DNA of 64,000 nt from Prosthecobacter sp. (GTDB lineage: Bacteria; Verrucomicrobiota; Verrucomicrobiia; Verrucomicrobiales; Verrucomicrobiaceae), in assembly GCA_019186985.1 (NCBI GenBank), contig JABARQ010000016.1, positions 124,001 through 188,000 on the forward strand, read 5' to 3'. The notes beneath the pieces were generated by a model. It searched no databases. It saw nothing but the letters and a program-made list of their open reading frames with translations, and was not told the origin of the DNA. Shown here piece by piece: positions 51,247 through 59,705 of this stretch; within the stretch, counting starts at the first letter, position 1, and every line of letters starts with the position of its first letter. Position numbers and translations under genes: made by a program.

Positions 51247-52265
51247 GCAGCCACCTCCCGGAGCGTCTTGGGCAGGGCCAGGTTGTGCGCCGGCACTTCG
51301 GCGACCACCGCGCGAACGACGTCCACGCTCGTCCTTCCGTCCATCCTCGCCGCGTAGTCGAGCTGGATGCGGTGGTTCAGCACCGGCAGCGCCAGCGCCT
51401 GCACGTCCTCGAAGCTGGCGTTCGGCCGTCCATGCATCAACGCGCGCGCCTTGGCCGCCGAGGCGAGGCTCAGCGCGGCACGCGGGCTGGCTCCGTATCG
51501 AACGCCCTCGGAAGCCTTCGACTGGCCGGGATGCGTGGCGTCCACGAGCCGTGCGATGTAGTCTGCAACGACCTCCGGAAGATAGATCCGCCGCGCCATC
51601 GACTGCAGGTGGACAAACTCATCCCGGGAAAGGATCACCGGCACCTGCGGCTCGGCGCCGAGCTCGCGATGAGTCACAATCTTGGCCAGAACGGCGGCGC
51701 TGTTGCGCGGCACGTCCAGCTTGAACAGAAAACGGTCCACCTGCGCCTCCGGCAGCGGATAGGTGCCTTCCAGGTCGATGGGGTTCTGCGTGGCGAGCAC
51801 AAAAAACGGGTCGGGCAGCGAATGCGTCCGGCCGAGCACGGTCACGCAGCGTTCCTGCATCGCCTCCAGCAGGGCGGACTGCGTCTTGGGCGAGGCGCGG
51901 TTGATCTCGTCCGCCAGCAGCAGGTTGGCAAACACCGGCCCCGGCTGGAAGACGAACTCACGGCGTCCTTCCTGCTCCTGAAGCACCGGATTGCCCGTGA
52001 TGTCCCCGGGCAGCAGGTCGGGCGTGAACTGCACACGGCGGGTCGTCAGGTTGAGGGCCTTCGCCAGCCCCTTCACCAGCTCCGTCTTGCCCAGGCCGGG
52101 CAGGCCTTCCAGCAGCACATGGCCGCGGGCGAGCACGCCGCAGAGCGTCATCTCCACCAGCCCCTCCTGGCCGAACAAAACGTTGTTCAACGCCTGCCGC
52201 AGGGCGTTGACGGATGTTGCGGCGGCAAGCAGCTCGGATTCGGAAACAATCGCGTCGGCGGACAT
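51243..52265 (-). CDS. MoxR family AAA+ ATPase
   Basis: This 340-residue AAA+ protein of the MoxR family is a chaperone-like ATPase often needed to assemble or activate protein complexes, with metal-loading roles in some cases. It has Walker A (LLEGLPGLGKTELVKGLAKA, about 54-61), the family segment QFTPDLLPGDITGNPVL, Walker B (LLLADEINRASPKTQSALLEAMQER), sensor 1 (FVLATQNPIDLEGTYPLPEAQVDRF, starting near residue 156) and the C-terminal lid. It is the first gene of an operon with the membrane protein and the ABC ATPase. The DUF58 gene that often accompanies MoxR is not here. Confidence 0.94.
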   Translation of the reverse strand: MSADAIVSESELLAAATSVNALRQALNNVLFGQEGLVEMTLCGVLARGHVLLEGLPGLGKTELVKGLAKALNLTTRRVQFTPDLLPGDITGNPVLQEQEGRREFVFQPGPVFANLLLADEINRASPKTQSALLEAMQERCVTVLGRTHSLPDPFFVLATQNPIDLEGTYPLPEAQVDRFLFKLDVPRNSAAVLAKIVTHRELGAEPQVPVILSRDEFVHLQSMARRIYLPEVVADYIARLVDATHPGQSKASEGVRYGASPRAALSLASAAKARALMHGRPNASFEDVQALALPVLNHRIQLDYAARMDGRTSVDVVRAVVAEVPAHNLALPKTLREVAA

Positions 52266-52323
52266 TGCGGGCAGTTAAACAGCGGGCCTGTCCGGGCGTC
52301 GAGAGGAAAAACACCCGCCAGGC

Positions 52324-53484
52324 TCAGGCGCGGCGGCGCAGGCCTTCGACCAGCTTTTCGCCGGCCGCGCGCAGCGTCTCCTCCTTCTTGGCGAAGTGAA
52401 GGCGGATGTAGCGGTGCTCGGGTTCGCGGAAAAAGCTGCTGCCGGGAACGCCCGTCACGCCCACCTCGCGCGTCATCCATCCGGCGGCCTCGGTGTCCGT
52501 GCTGAAGCCGAGCGGCGAGATGTCGAGCAGCGTGTAATACGCTCCCTGCGGCTCCGTGAACTTCAGGCCCGTCTGCTTCAGACAACCCAGGAACTGCAGC
52601 TTCTTGCGGTCATAGGCCTGCTGAAGCTCCGCATAATAGGCGTCCGCAAACTCCAGCGCGGTGACCGCAGCCTCCTGCAGCGGCGCGGCGGCGCCCACGG
52701 TGAGGAAGTCATGCACCTTGCGCGCCCGTGAAATCAGGTTTTCCGGGGCGATGACATGCCCCAGCCTCCAGCCGGTGATGGAGTAGGTCTTGGAAAGCGA
52801 GCCGCAGCTCAGCGTCCGCTCCCACATGCCGGGCAGCGTGGCAAAACAGGTGTGCCGGTGCGGGGCGTAGACGATGTGTTCATAGACCTCGTCCATGAGC
52901 ACGAAGGCGTCGAACTCCTCCGCAAGCCCGGCGATGAACAGCAGCTCGTCCCGTGTGAAGACCTTGCCGCTCGGGTTCGACGGATTGCAGATCACGATCG
53001 CCTTGGCGCCCGCGGCAAAGGCACGGCGCAGCTCGTCGCGGTCAAAGGTGAAGCCGGGCGCATGCAGCGGCACATGCACCGGCACCGCGCCCGACAGGAT
53101 GGCGTCGGCGGCGTAGTTTTCGTAGAAGGGCGAAAACACGATGACCTTGTCGCCGGGATCACAGGCGGTCATCATGGACACCATCATCGCCTCCGTGCTG
53201 CCGCAGGTCACCACCAGGTGACGGTCGGGATCGACATCGAGCCCGGTGAACCGCTGATGCTTGCGGGCCAGCGCCTGGCGGAACCTCGGCGCGCCCCAGG
53301 TCACCGCATACTGGTGAAACGGCCCGCGGATGGCCGTGGCGAGCGCGTCCACCAGCTCGGCCGGCGGATCAAAGTCGGGGAAGCCCTGCGCCAGGTTGAT
53401 CGAGCCATGGCGGTTGGACAGGCGCGTCATCTCCCGGATGACGGACTCGGTGAAGACTTCCAGGCGTCGTGCAGGCTGCGGCAT
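52324..53484 (-). CDS. Pyridoxal-phosphate aminotransferase, class I/II (methionine/kynurenine aminotransferase-like)
   Basis: This 386-residue fold-type I aminotransferase has the catalytic Lys in SLSKTYSITGWRLGHVIAPE, the cofactor-binding Asn in VICNPSNPSGKVFTRDEL, the Asp in FVLMDEVYEHIVY, and the C-terminal substrate Arg in HRYIRLHFAKKEE. INLAQGFPDFDPPAEL near the N-terminus is typical of the group that includes methionine aminotransferase YbdL and kynurenine aminotransferases. It may supply the last step of methionine salvage (ketomethylthiobutyrate to methionine), which would match mtnA in the same window, but this is an inference. It ends 58 bp before the MoxR gene's start region and is probably a separate transcript. 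Confidence 0.88.
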   Translation of the reverse strand: MPQPARRLEVFTESVIREMTRLSNRHGSINLAQGFPDFDPPAELVDALATAIRGPFHQYAVTWGAPRFRQALARKHQRFTGLDVDPDRHLVVTCGSTEAMMVSMMTACDPGDKVIVFSPFYENYAADAILSGAVPVHVPLHAPGFTFDRDELRRAFAAGAKAIVICNPSNPSGKVFTRDELLFIAGLAEEFDAFVLMDEVYEHIVYAPHRHTCFATLPGMWERTLSCGSLSKTYSITGWRLGHVIAPENLISRARKVHDFLTVGAAAPLQEAAVTALEFADAYYAELQQAYDRKKLQFLGCLKQTGLKFTEPQGAYYTLLDISPLGFSTDTEAAGWMTREVGVTGVPGSSFFREPEHRYIRLHFAKKEETLRAAGEKLVEGLRRRA

Positions 53485-53502
53485 GTGGGGGGCGTCAAGG
53501 GT

Positions 53503-54273
53503 TCAGGAAGCCGGCTTCTTCTCCGCCTTCGTCTTCATCCGGATGTTCAGCATCTCGACAAAGACCGAGAAGGCCATCGCGAAGTAAACGAAGCCCTTCT
53601 GGAAATGAACGTGGAAGCCCTCGGCGATCAGCGTCGTGCCGATGAGCAGCAGGAAGGAAAGCGCCAGCACCTTCACCGTCGGGTGACGGCTGATGAAGTC
53701 GCTCACCGAACCGGCGAAGATCATCATGAAGCCCACGGCGATCATCACCGCGATGACCATCACCATGATGTCGTCCACCATGCCAACGGCGGTGATGACG
53801 GAGTCGAGTGAGAAGACGATGTCGAGGATGGCGATCTGGACCAGGATGGCGCCGAGGGCCGCACGACCACGGCCCGAAGAATGCCCTTCCTCCTCCACCC
53901 CCTCAACCTTGTGGTGCAGCTCCTTGGTGCTTTTCCAGAGCAGGAAGAGGCCGCCGAGGATGAGGATGAGGTCCTTGCCGGAGATGTCGTGGCCGAGCAC
54001 CGCGAACAACGGTTCCTTCAACTGCATGACCCAGGTGATGCAGAGCAGCAGCAGGATGCGGGTGACCATGGCAAAGGCCAGGCCGAGGAACCGGGCGCGC
54101 GGCCGCTCCGCCGCCGGCAGCCTGTCGACCAGGATCGAGATGAACACGATGTTGTCGATCCCCAGCACCACCTCCATCACCGTCAGCGTCAGCAGCGCGA
54201 TCCAGGCCTCGGGCGAGGCGATCCAGGACATGTCAAAGGGATTCAGGGCCAGCAGGGAGGGCAGGTCAGTCAT
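53503..54273 (-). CDS. TerC family integral membrane protein
   Basis: This 256-residue inner-membrane protein belongs to the TerC/YkoY/YoaE family, implicated in metal (manganese, calcium) handling and tellurite resistance. Family hallmarks are VMEVVLGIDNIVFISILV near the N-terminus and IVFSLDSVITAVGM in the second half, both with membrane Asp residues, plus at least six hydrophobic segments. A charged loop (about 120-140, VEGVEEEGHSS) separates two halves. The ATG at 54273 is chosen because it gives the family N-terminus; the frame runs to 54324 without it. I looked for a yybP-ykoY manganese riboswitch upstream and did not find one. Confidence 0.9.
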   Translation of the reverse strand: MTDLPSLLALNPFDMSWIASPEAWIALLTLTVMEVVLGIDNIVFISILVDRLPAAERPRARFLGLAFAMVTRILLLLCITWVMQLKEPLFAVLGHDISGKDLILILGGLFLLWKSTKELHHKVEGVEEEGHSSGRGRAALGAILVQIAILDIVFSLDSVITAVGMVDDIMVMVIAVMIAVGFMMIFAGSVSDFISRHPTVKVLALSFLLLIGTTLIAEGFHVHFQKGFVYFAMAFSVFVEMLNIRMKTKAEKKPAS

Positions 54274-54408
54274 GAGAGGCCGCCAGCAATAGAGGAGAGC
54301 CGCACGCGTGCAACCTCCCTTCAATGCAATCCGGGTGGAAAATCCCGCGCATTTTCCAGACGCTGATTTCGCCGACCGCCGGCCCGGGATGACCTCCCTT
54401 CACCTTCC

Positions 54409-55137
54409 TCAGCCCCACAAGGCCTGGTAAACCTGCGCACCAATGACACCGCCGATGAGCGGCCCGGCCACGGGGACCCACGCGTAGCCCCAGTCGCAGC
54501 CGCCCTTGCCGGCGATGGGCAGGACAAAGTGCGCCAGGCGCGGGCCGAGGTCGCGGGCCGGATTGATCGCATATCCCGTCGGGCCGCCCAGTGAAAGGCC
54601 GATGGCCCAGACGACCAGGCCGACCAGGGCGGGGGCCAGCGCCTTGTCGAAACCGGAGTCGGGAACCAGGTTGGCAGGAGCCAGCAGGGCCTGGACGGCA
54701 AGCACCAGAAGCGCGGTCCCGATGATTTCACAAACCAGGTTGGAGGTGCTGTGACGGATGGCGGGCGCGGTGCAGAAGACGGCCAGCTTGGCATCCGGAT
54801 CCTCCGTGGCACGCCAGTGCGGCAGATAGGCCAGCCAGACCAGCACGGCGCCGGTGAAGGCCCCGGCCATCTGCGCACCGATGAAGGCCGGCACGCTGGC
54901 CCAGGCGAACTTGCCGATGCTGGCCATGCCCAGGGTGACCGCCGGATTCAGGTGCGCGCCGCTCGCCGCCAGAGTGGCATAAACCGCCACGGCCACCGCA
55001 CAGGCCCAGCCGGCGGTGATGACAATCCAGCCTCCGCCATGCCCCTTCGTCTGCTTCAGGACGACGTTGGCCACCACGCCGTCGCCCAGCAGGACGAGGA
55101 TCAGGGTGCCCAGGAATTCAGCAAGGGGTGCGTTCAT
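54409..55137 (-). CDS. glpF: Aquaporin family protein, glycerol-facilitator type
   Basis: This 242-residue channel of the MIP family passes water or small neutral solutes such as glycerol across the inner membrane. Both NPA boxes are present: GAHLNPAVTLGMA and YAINPARDLGPRLAH. The Asp after the second NPA-Arg and the longer loop before it fit glycerol facilitators rather than strict water channels. Six hydrophobic segments are visible, and the length is usual. No glycerol kinase gene lies next to it. It is upstream of the TerC gene in the same orientation (135 bp gap). Confidence 0.9.
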   Translation of the reverse strand: MNAPLAEFLGTLILVLLGDGVVANVVLKQTKGHGGGWIVITAGWACAVAVAVYATLAASGAHLNPAVTLGMASIGKFAWASVPAFIGAQMAGAFTGAVLVWLAYLPHWRATEDPDAKLAVFCTAPAIRHSTSNLVCEIIGTALLVLAVQALLAPANLVPDSGFDKALAPALVGLVVWAIGLSLGGPTGYAINPARDLGPRLAHFVLPIAGKGGCDWGYAWVPVAGPLIGGVIGAQVYQALWG

Positions 55138-55299
55138 GACTTTGTCAGGTTATGTTTTTGGTTGGGAAAATCACCGCAGGCTACCGGGCCGCCCGTTTCA
55201 GGGCAAGATTGCATCCCGGACGGCCGCAAAAAGCGCCGCAAACCCAGGCTGCGCCTTGACACGACCGCCTCATGGCCGTGAACGTACACAGATCATCGC

Positions 55300-55857
55300 G
55301 TGACCCAGGAATACTACATCTCCAAGAAAGGCAAGACCGCAGGCCCGTGCAGCCTCGACGACCTGCGCAACTACCTGGCCTACGGCTCCCTGCGCAGCAA
55401 CGACCTGGTGATGCGCGCCGGGGACAGCTCCTGGACCCCGCTGCGGATGCTTCCTGAGTTTCAAAACGAGGATGAGGAGGCCCTGGTGAGCCAGGTGACC
55501 CAGCGCCGCCGCGTGGCGCGCTACCGCGATTATCACAAGGTCCCGCCCGCCCTGCGCTCAGGAGTCGTGATCCGGCGGCTGCTTGGCGGCTTCCTGTTCT
55601 TCCCGCCGCTGCTCTGGCAGGCCGCCTCCTCCGTGTTCCAGGAGAGGATCTTCCGCAAGGTCACCGACGAGCACGGCTTCCTGAAGACCTGGCCGCGCTG
55701 GGTCGAAAAGCTGGTTTATCCCATGCTCGTGCTGAACGCCGCCGTCTGGCTCATCCTGATCTGGACGCTCACCAGCCGCTTCATGCCCGTCCTCAGGGAG
55801 CTGGCAGGCGTCTTCAGGGACGGCATGACCGACCTGCGGAGCTGGATGGGCGAGTAG
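55300..55857 (+). CDS. GYF_2 domain membrane protein
   Basis: This 185-residue protein begins with a GYF_2 domain (about residues 3-52: YYISKKGKTAGPCSLDDLRN, then SWTPLRMLPEF), a small fold that binds proline-rich peptides and is common at the N-terminus of verrucomicrobial membrane proteins. The rest has a basic region and hydrophobic segments (about 90-110 and 140-160, LVYPMLVLNAAVWLILIWTL). The start is a GTG at 55300; the conserved GYF sequence begins at residue 4, so no upstream start is needed. It is divergent from the aquaporin gene. Confidence 0.82.
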   Translation: MTQEYYISKKGKTAGPCSLDDLRNYLAYGSLRSNDLVMRAGDSSWTPLRMLPEFQNEDEEALVSQVTQRRRVARYRDYHKVPPALRSGVVIRRLLGGFLFFPPLLWQAASSVFQERIFRKVTDEHGFLKTWPRWVEKLVYPMLVLNAAVWLILIWTLTSRFMPVLRELAGVFRDGMTDLRSWMGE

Positions 55858-55926
55858 CAGGCCTCCACAAAGCCCGGGGCGGATTTGGTTTGCAGCGCGC
55901 CGCCCGCAGCGCTTGTCTGCGCCCCC

Positions 55927-58011
55927 ATGAAATCCCGGTGCCTCCTTTCCTGCCTTGCCCTGAGCGCGCTCACCCATGCCGCGGACAGCCGCCATGACGT
56001 CGTCATCTATGGAGGCACCTGCGCCGCCGTAACCGCCGCCGTTCAGGTAAAACAAATGGGCGGAAGCGTCATCATTGTCAGCCCTGACAAGCACCTGGGC
56101 GGCCTCAGCAGCGGCGGCCTCGGCTTCACCGACACCGGCAACAAGGCAGTCATCGGCGGACTCGCGCGCGACTTCTACCACCGCATCTGGAAGCACTATC
56201 AAAAGCAGGAGGCCTGGACCTGGCAGAAGCAGTCCGAATACGGCAACAAGGGCCAGGGCACGCCCGCCATGGACGGTGAAAACCGCACCATGTGGATCTT
56301 TGAGCCGCACGCCGCCGAGCAGGTCTTCGAGGACTACGTCCGCGAGTTCGGCCTCGATGTAGTGCGGGATGAATGGCTGGCCCGCGAAAAGGGCGTGAAG
56401 AAGGATGCGGGCAGGATCACCTCCATCACCACCCTCAGCGGCAAAACCTATGCCGGAGGCATGTTCATCGACGCCACCTATGAAGGCGACCTGATGGCCG
56501 CCGCCGGCTGCGACTACCATGTCGGCCGCGAAGCCAACAGCGTGTATGGCGAGGAGCACAACGGCGTGCAGGTGGGCGTGCTGCATCACCGCCATCACTT
56601 CGGCGCCGTGAAGGAAAACATCAGCCCCTACAAGGTCCCCGGCGACCCGAAGAGTGGTGTTCTGGCGCGCGTCAGCACCGAGTTTGTCGGCAAGTTCGGC
56701 GAGGGTGACAAACGCGTGCAGGCCTACTGCTTCCGCAGCTGCTACACCAACGTTCCGGAAAACCGCGTCCCCTTCCCCCGCCCCGAAGGCTATGACGCCG
56801 CCCAGTACGAGCTGCTGCTGCGCGTGCTCGACACCGGCTGGGGCGAGTTCTTCGAGAAGTTCGACCCCATCCCGAACCACAAGACCGACACGAACAACCA
56901 CGGCCCGTTCAGCTTCGACAACATTGGTTATAACTACGACTACCCCGAGGCCGGCTACGAACGCCGCAGGGAGATCATCGCCGAGCACCGCCGCTACCAG
57001 CAGGGCCTGCTCTGGTTTGTCGCCAACGACCCGCGCGTCCCGAAGAAGGTGCAGGAGGAGCTGCGCCAGTGGGGCCTGCCCAAGGATGAGTTCAAGGACA
57101 ACGGCCACTGGAGCCACCAGCTCTACATCCGCGAGGCGCGCCGGATGATCGGCAGCTTCGTCATGACGGAAAACGAGCTGCGCAAGAAGAAGCCCACCCC
57201 GGACTCCGTCGGCATGGGCAGCTACACCATCGACAGCCACAACGTGCAGCGCTACATCACGCCCGAGGGTTTTGTGCAGAACGAGGGCGACATCGGCGTC
57301 AGCACCAACGGCCCTTATGAGATCGCCTACGGCTCGCTCGTTCCAAAGAAAGGCCAGGGAGCCAACCTGCTCGTGCCCGTCGCCATGTCGGCCAGCCACA
57401 TCGCCTACGGCTCGATCCGCATGGAACCCGTGTTCATGATCCTCGGGCAGTCCGCCGCCACCGCCGCCGTGCTCGCGCTGGGCCGCAGCCTGGACGTGCA
57501 GGACCTGCCCTATGAAAAGCTGCGTGAACGCCTGCTCAAGGACGGCCAGATCCTGCACTACACCGGTCCGAAGACCTCACGCGGCACCGACCCCGGGAAG
57601 ATCGAGGGCATCGTCATGGACGACATGGACGCCAAGGTCACCGGCCACTGGCAGGAAAGCGGCGCCGCCAGGACCTACATCGGCGACGGCTACCGGCACG
57701 ACGGCAACGCCAGGGACGGCCGGTGCAGCCTGAGCTTCGAGCCCAAGCTGGAGAAGCCCGGCCGCTACCGCCTCCAGCTCGCCGCGCCGCCTAACAACAA
57801 CCGCGCCACCAACGCCTCCGTCGAGATTCAGCACCAGGGCGGTGTGGAGAAGCTGAAGGTGGACTTGAAGTCACCGAAGTCCGGCGACGGTGTCACCTGG
57901 ATCGACCTTGGTGAGTTCGACTGCGGCAACGACACCGCCATCACGGTTGGCAATGCCGGCGCCGACGGTTATGTCGTTGTGGACGGCGTGCGCTGGCTTC
58001 CCGTGAAGTGA
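55927..58011 (+). CDS. Exported FAD-dependent oxidoreductase with C-terminal golvesin/xanthan-lyase-like domain
   Basis: This 694-residue flavoprotein has a signal peptide (MKSRCLLSCLALSALTHAAD), the FAD-binding motif (HDVVIYGGTCAAVTAAVQVK), and the second conserved segment MFIDATYEGDLMAAAGCDYH. Toward the end of the catalytic part, NLLVPVAMSASHIAYGSIRM and MILGQSAATAAVLAL complete the FAD_oxidored fold. The C-terminal 120 or so residues (after MDDMDAKVTGHWQESGAART) form a golvesin/xanthan-lyase-like beta-sandwich, likely carbohydrate binding. It is in the same family as the gene at 25-26.4 kb but longer. The ATG at 55927 directly precedes the signal. The substrate is unknown. Confidence 0.9.
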   Translation: MKSRCLLSCLALSALTHAADSRHDVVIYGGTCAAVTAAVQVKQMGGSVIIVSPDKHLGGLSSGGLGFTDTGNKAVIGGLARDFYHRIWKHYQKQEAWTWQKQSEYGNKGQGTPAMDGENRTMWIFEPHAAEQVFEDYVREFGLDVVRDEWLAREKGVKKDAGRITSITTLSGKTYAGGMFIDATYEGDLMAAAGCDYHVGREANSVYGEEHNGVQVGVLHHRHHFGAVKENISPYKVPGDPKSGVLARVSTEFVGKFGEGDKRVQAYCFRSCYTNVPENRVPFPRPEGYDAAQYELLLRVLDTGWGEFFEKFDPIPNHKTDTNNHGPFSFDNIGYNYDYPEAGYERRREIIAEHRRYQQGLLWFVANDPRVPKKVQEELRQWGLPKDEFKDNGHWSHQLYIREARRMIGSFVMTENELRKKKPTPDSVGMGSYTIDSHNVQRYITPEGFVQNEGDIGVSTNGPYEIAYGSLVPKKGQGANLLVPVAMSASHIAYGSIRMEPVFMILGQSAATAAVLALGRSLDVQDLPYEKLRERLLKDGQILHYTGPKTSRGTDPGKIEGIVMDDMDAKVTGHWQESGAARTYIGDGYRHDGNARDGRCSLSFEPKLEKPGRYRLQLAAPPNNNRATNASVEIQHQGGVEKLKVDLKSPKSGDGVTWIDLGEFDCGNDTAITVGNAGADGYVVVDGVRWLPVK

Positions 58012-58038
58012 AGAAAGTCCATCTGTCCGCGCCGCTCT

Positions 58039-58314
58039 ATGAAAAAGCTGTTCTACCTGCTGGCCGCCATTGCTGTGGTGCTGTTCCTCACCAACCCGGA
58101 TGAGGCGGAGTTCCGCGAGCACATCCGCCAGAAGCAGGGCATTGCCGGGACCATCGGCATGGCCGTGGCCGACCTGATCTCAGGCGGCAAGAGGGGCGGC
58201 ATCCAGCGCGACAACTACTTCGTCGCCAGCCTCTTCTATGTCGGCGGCGACGGCGTGCTGCCGCGTGAAGACGTCGCCTGGGGCGTCGCAGGACACTTCT
58301 TTGAGCTGAAATGA
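58039..58314 (+). CDS. Small secreted or membrane-anchored hypothetical protein (DUF4359-like)
   Basis: This 91-residue protein has an N-terminal hydrophobic signal (MKKLFYLLAAIAVVLFLTNP), followed by a conserved-looking stretch DEAEFREHIRQKQGI and ending with GHFFELK. It resembles the small DUF4359 group, though I cannot confirm this. It lies 27 bp after the FAD oxidoreductase gene and its stop overlaps the next start by four bases (ATGA), so the three genes are probably one operon. Confidence 0.65.
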   Translation: MKKLFYLLAAIAVVLFLTNPDEAEFREHIRQKQGIAGTIGMAVADLISGGKRGGIQRDNYFVASLFYVGGDGVLPREDVAWGVAGHFFELK

Positions 58315-58703
58315 CCACCGCCCTTTTCATCGCCACCGCCGCGGCATCCGACGAAATCGACCCGGCCTTCCACAAGCTGGCCTTGTTCAGCTTCACCACG
58401 GCCGGCCTCTGCGTGCTGGTGGCGGGCGGCCTGAAGCTGTTTCAGGAACGCCGCAACCGCCTGGGTGCCGCCGTCGCAGCCCTGGGCCTCGCGCTCGCCC
58501 TGGTGGAGTTCAGCTTCGCCTGGTATGTCCGGCACATCGACTTCCAGCCGGTGGCGGGTGACGGCACGCCTGCGAGCCCCTCCATCCTGAAGTCGCTCTT
58601 CGTGCCCTTCATGCCGCTGCTGCTCAACGCCGCGCTGCTGCTGGCGCACCTCAGGAGCCGGCCCGAGGACGCAGACGCAAGCCCGAGCAGCAGCGGCCGT
58701 TAG
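58311..58703 (+). CDS. Small membrane protein, unknown function
   Basis: This 130-residue protein has three hydrophobic segments (about residues 22-42, 52-72 and 95-113) and a Ser/Pro-rich tail. Its start overlaps the stop of the preceding gene (ATGA), indicating translational coupling. I do not recognise the family. Confidence 0.65.
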   Translation: MTTALFIATAAASDEIDPAFHKLALFSFTTAGLCVLVAGGLKLFQERRNRLGAAVAALGLALALVEFSFAWYVRHIDFQPVAGDGTPASPSILKSLFVPFMPLLLNAALLLAHLRSRPEDADASPSSSGR

Positions 58704-58710
58704 GAGAACT

Positions 58711-58923
58711 GGGAATGAAGGCCCAATGTCCACGGGCCAATGACCAGGGAAATCCCAGGGTTCAATGCGCAGGGGCTGGTTTCTCGAGCCGGCTCATTTC
58801 TTGCATGCGTTCACAGGCGGCCTAACTATCAATGTCGTCAAATCAACGGATCCGAGGGTGACATTGAACCATGGCAAACCGGGCCATTGATCGGTCATTG
58901 GAGCTCGGGCGTTGGTCATTCCC
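58711..58923. repeat. Nested inverted repeats with CCAATGACC units
   Basis: GGGAATGA (58711-58718) pairs with TCATTCCC (58916-58923), and inside it CCAATGACC (58737-58745) pairs with GGTCATTGG (58893-58901). Further CCAATG or CATTGA units are scattered in between. The element fills the gap between two convergent genes. Confidence 0.55.
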
Positions 58924-58930
58924 ACAAGGC

Positions 58931-59692
58931 CTAATGAACTGTGCCACCGCGAGCGATGATCTTTTCACGTGCCACCTCCGCCGGGACATGACGCGGCGTG
59001 TTCGCGGCGACGCCCTGGGGCCGCGCCCAGCGGATGCCGTTGGCAATCACGCGCCGCACGTCCGGATGATGGTAGATCGGATACACCTCATGACCGGGGC
59101 TGAAATAAAAGATGCGCCCGCTGCCTCGCGTCCAGGTGGCGCCGCTGCGAAAGACCTCGCCGCCCTGGAACCAGGAGACAAACACCAGCTCCTCCGGTGA
59201 CGGAATTCCAAAAGGCTCGCCATACATCTCCGACTGCTCGATCTCGATGCAGTCGCCAATCCCCTGGGCGATGGGATGGCCTGGGTTGACGACCCAGACC
59301 CGTTCACGCTCGCCGGCCTCGCGCCAGCAGAGGGCGCAGCTGGAGCCCATGAGCCGTTTGAAGACCTTGGACCAGTGGCCGGAGTGCAGCACGATCAGGC
59401 CCATGCCGGCGATCACCCGCTGCTGGACACGGCTGACCAGGTCGTCACTCACCGCGTCATGCGCCGCATGGCCCCACCAGAGCAGAACATCGGTGTCCTC
59501 CAGAACGGAATCCGGCAGCCCCTGCTCCGGTTCGTCCAGCGTAGCCGTCCGAACCCGCATGTCCGGATGCACGGACAGCGCCTCCTGAATGGCGCCATGA
59601 ATGCCCCGGGGATAAATCTCCGCCACGGCGGCATTCTGACGCTCGTGGACGAACTCGTTCCAGACAGTGACACGGATCGGGGCGGTGTTCAT
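58931..59692 (-). CDS. ThuA domain protein
   Basis: This 253-residue protein has a ThuA-type (trehalose utilisation, class I glutamine-amidotransferase-like) fold. Visible segments are [20 protein letters not shown] at the N-terminus, [40 protein letters not shown] and [20 protein letters not shown]. The role of ThuA proteins is carbohydrate-linked but poorly defined. The ATG at 59692 lies 13 bp after the heparinase-like gene stop, so the two form an operon and may act on the same polysaccharide. No signal peptide, so it is cytoplasmic. Confidence 0.9.
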   Translation of the reverse strand: MNTAPIRVTVWNEFVHERQNAAVAEIYPRGIHGAIQEALSVHPDMRVRTATLDEPEQGLPDSVLEDTDVLLWWGHAAHDAVSDDLVSRVQQRVIAGMGLIVLHSGHWSKVFKRLMGSSCALCWREAGERERVWVVNPGHPIAQGIGDCIEIEQSEMYGEPFGIPSPEELVFVSWFQGGEVFRSGATWTRGSGRIFYFSPGHEVYPIYHHPDVRRVIANGIRWARPQGVAANTPRHVPAEVAREKIIARGGTVH

Positions 59693-59705
59693 GGCAGCCG
59701 GGGAT

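Noticed and set aside
54274-54408. A yybP-ykoY manganese riboswitch upstream of the TerC gene
   Set aside because: The expected conserved loops were not found in the 135 bp leader, only a short direct repeat.
55558-57558. A 666-codon minus-strand frame opposite the FAD oxidoreductase
   Set aside because: The plus strand has the FAD motif and signal peptide. The minus-strand frame crosses the boundary of two plus-strand genes.
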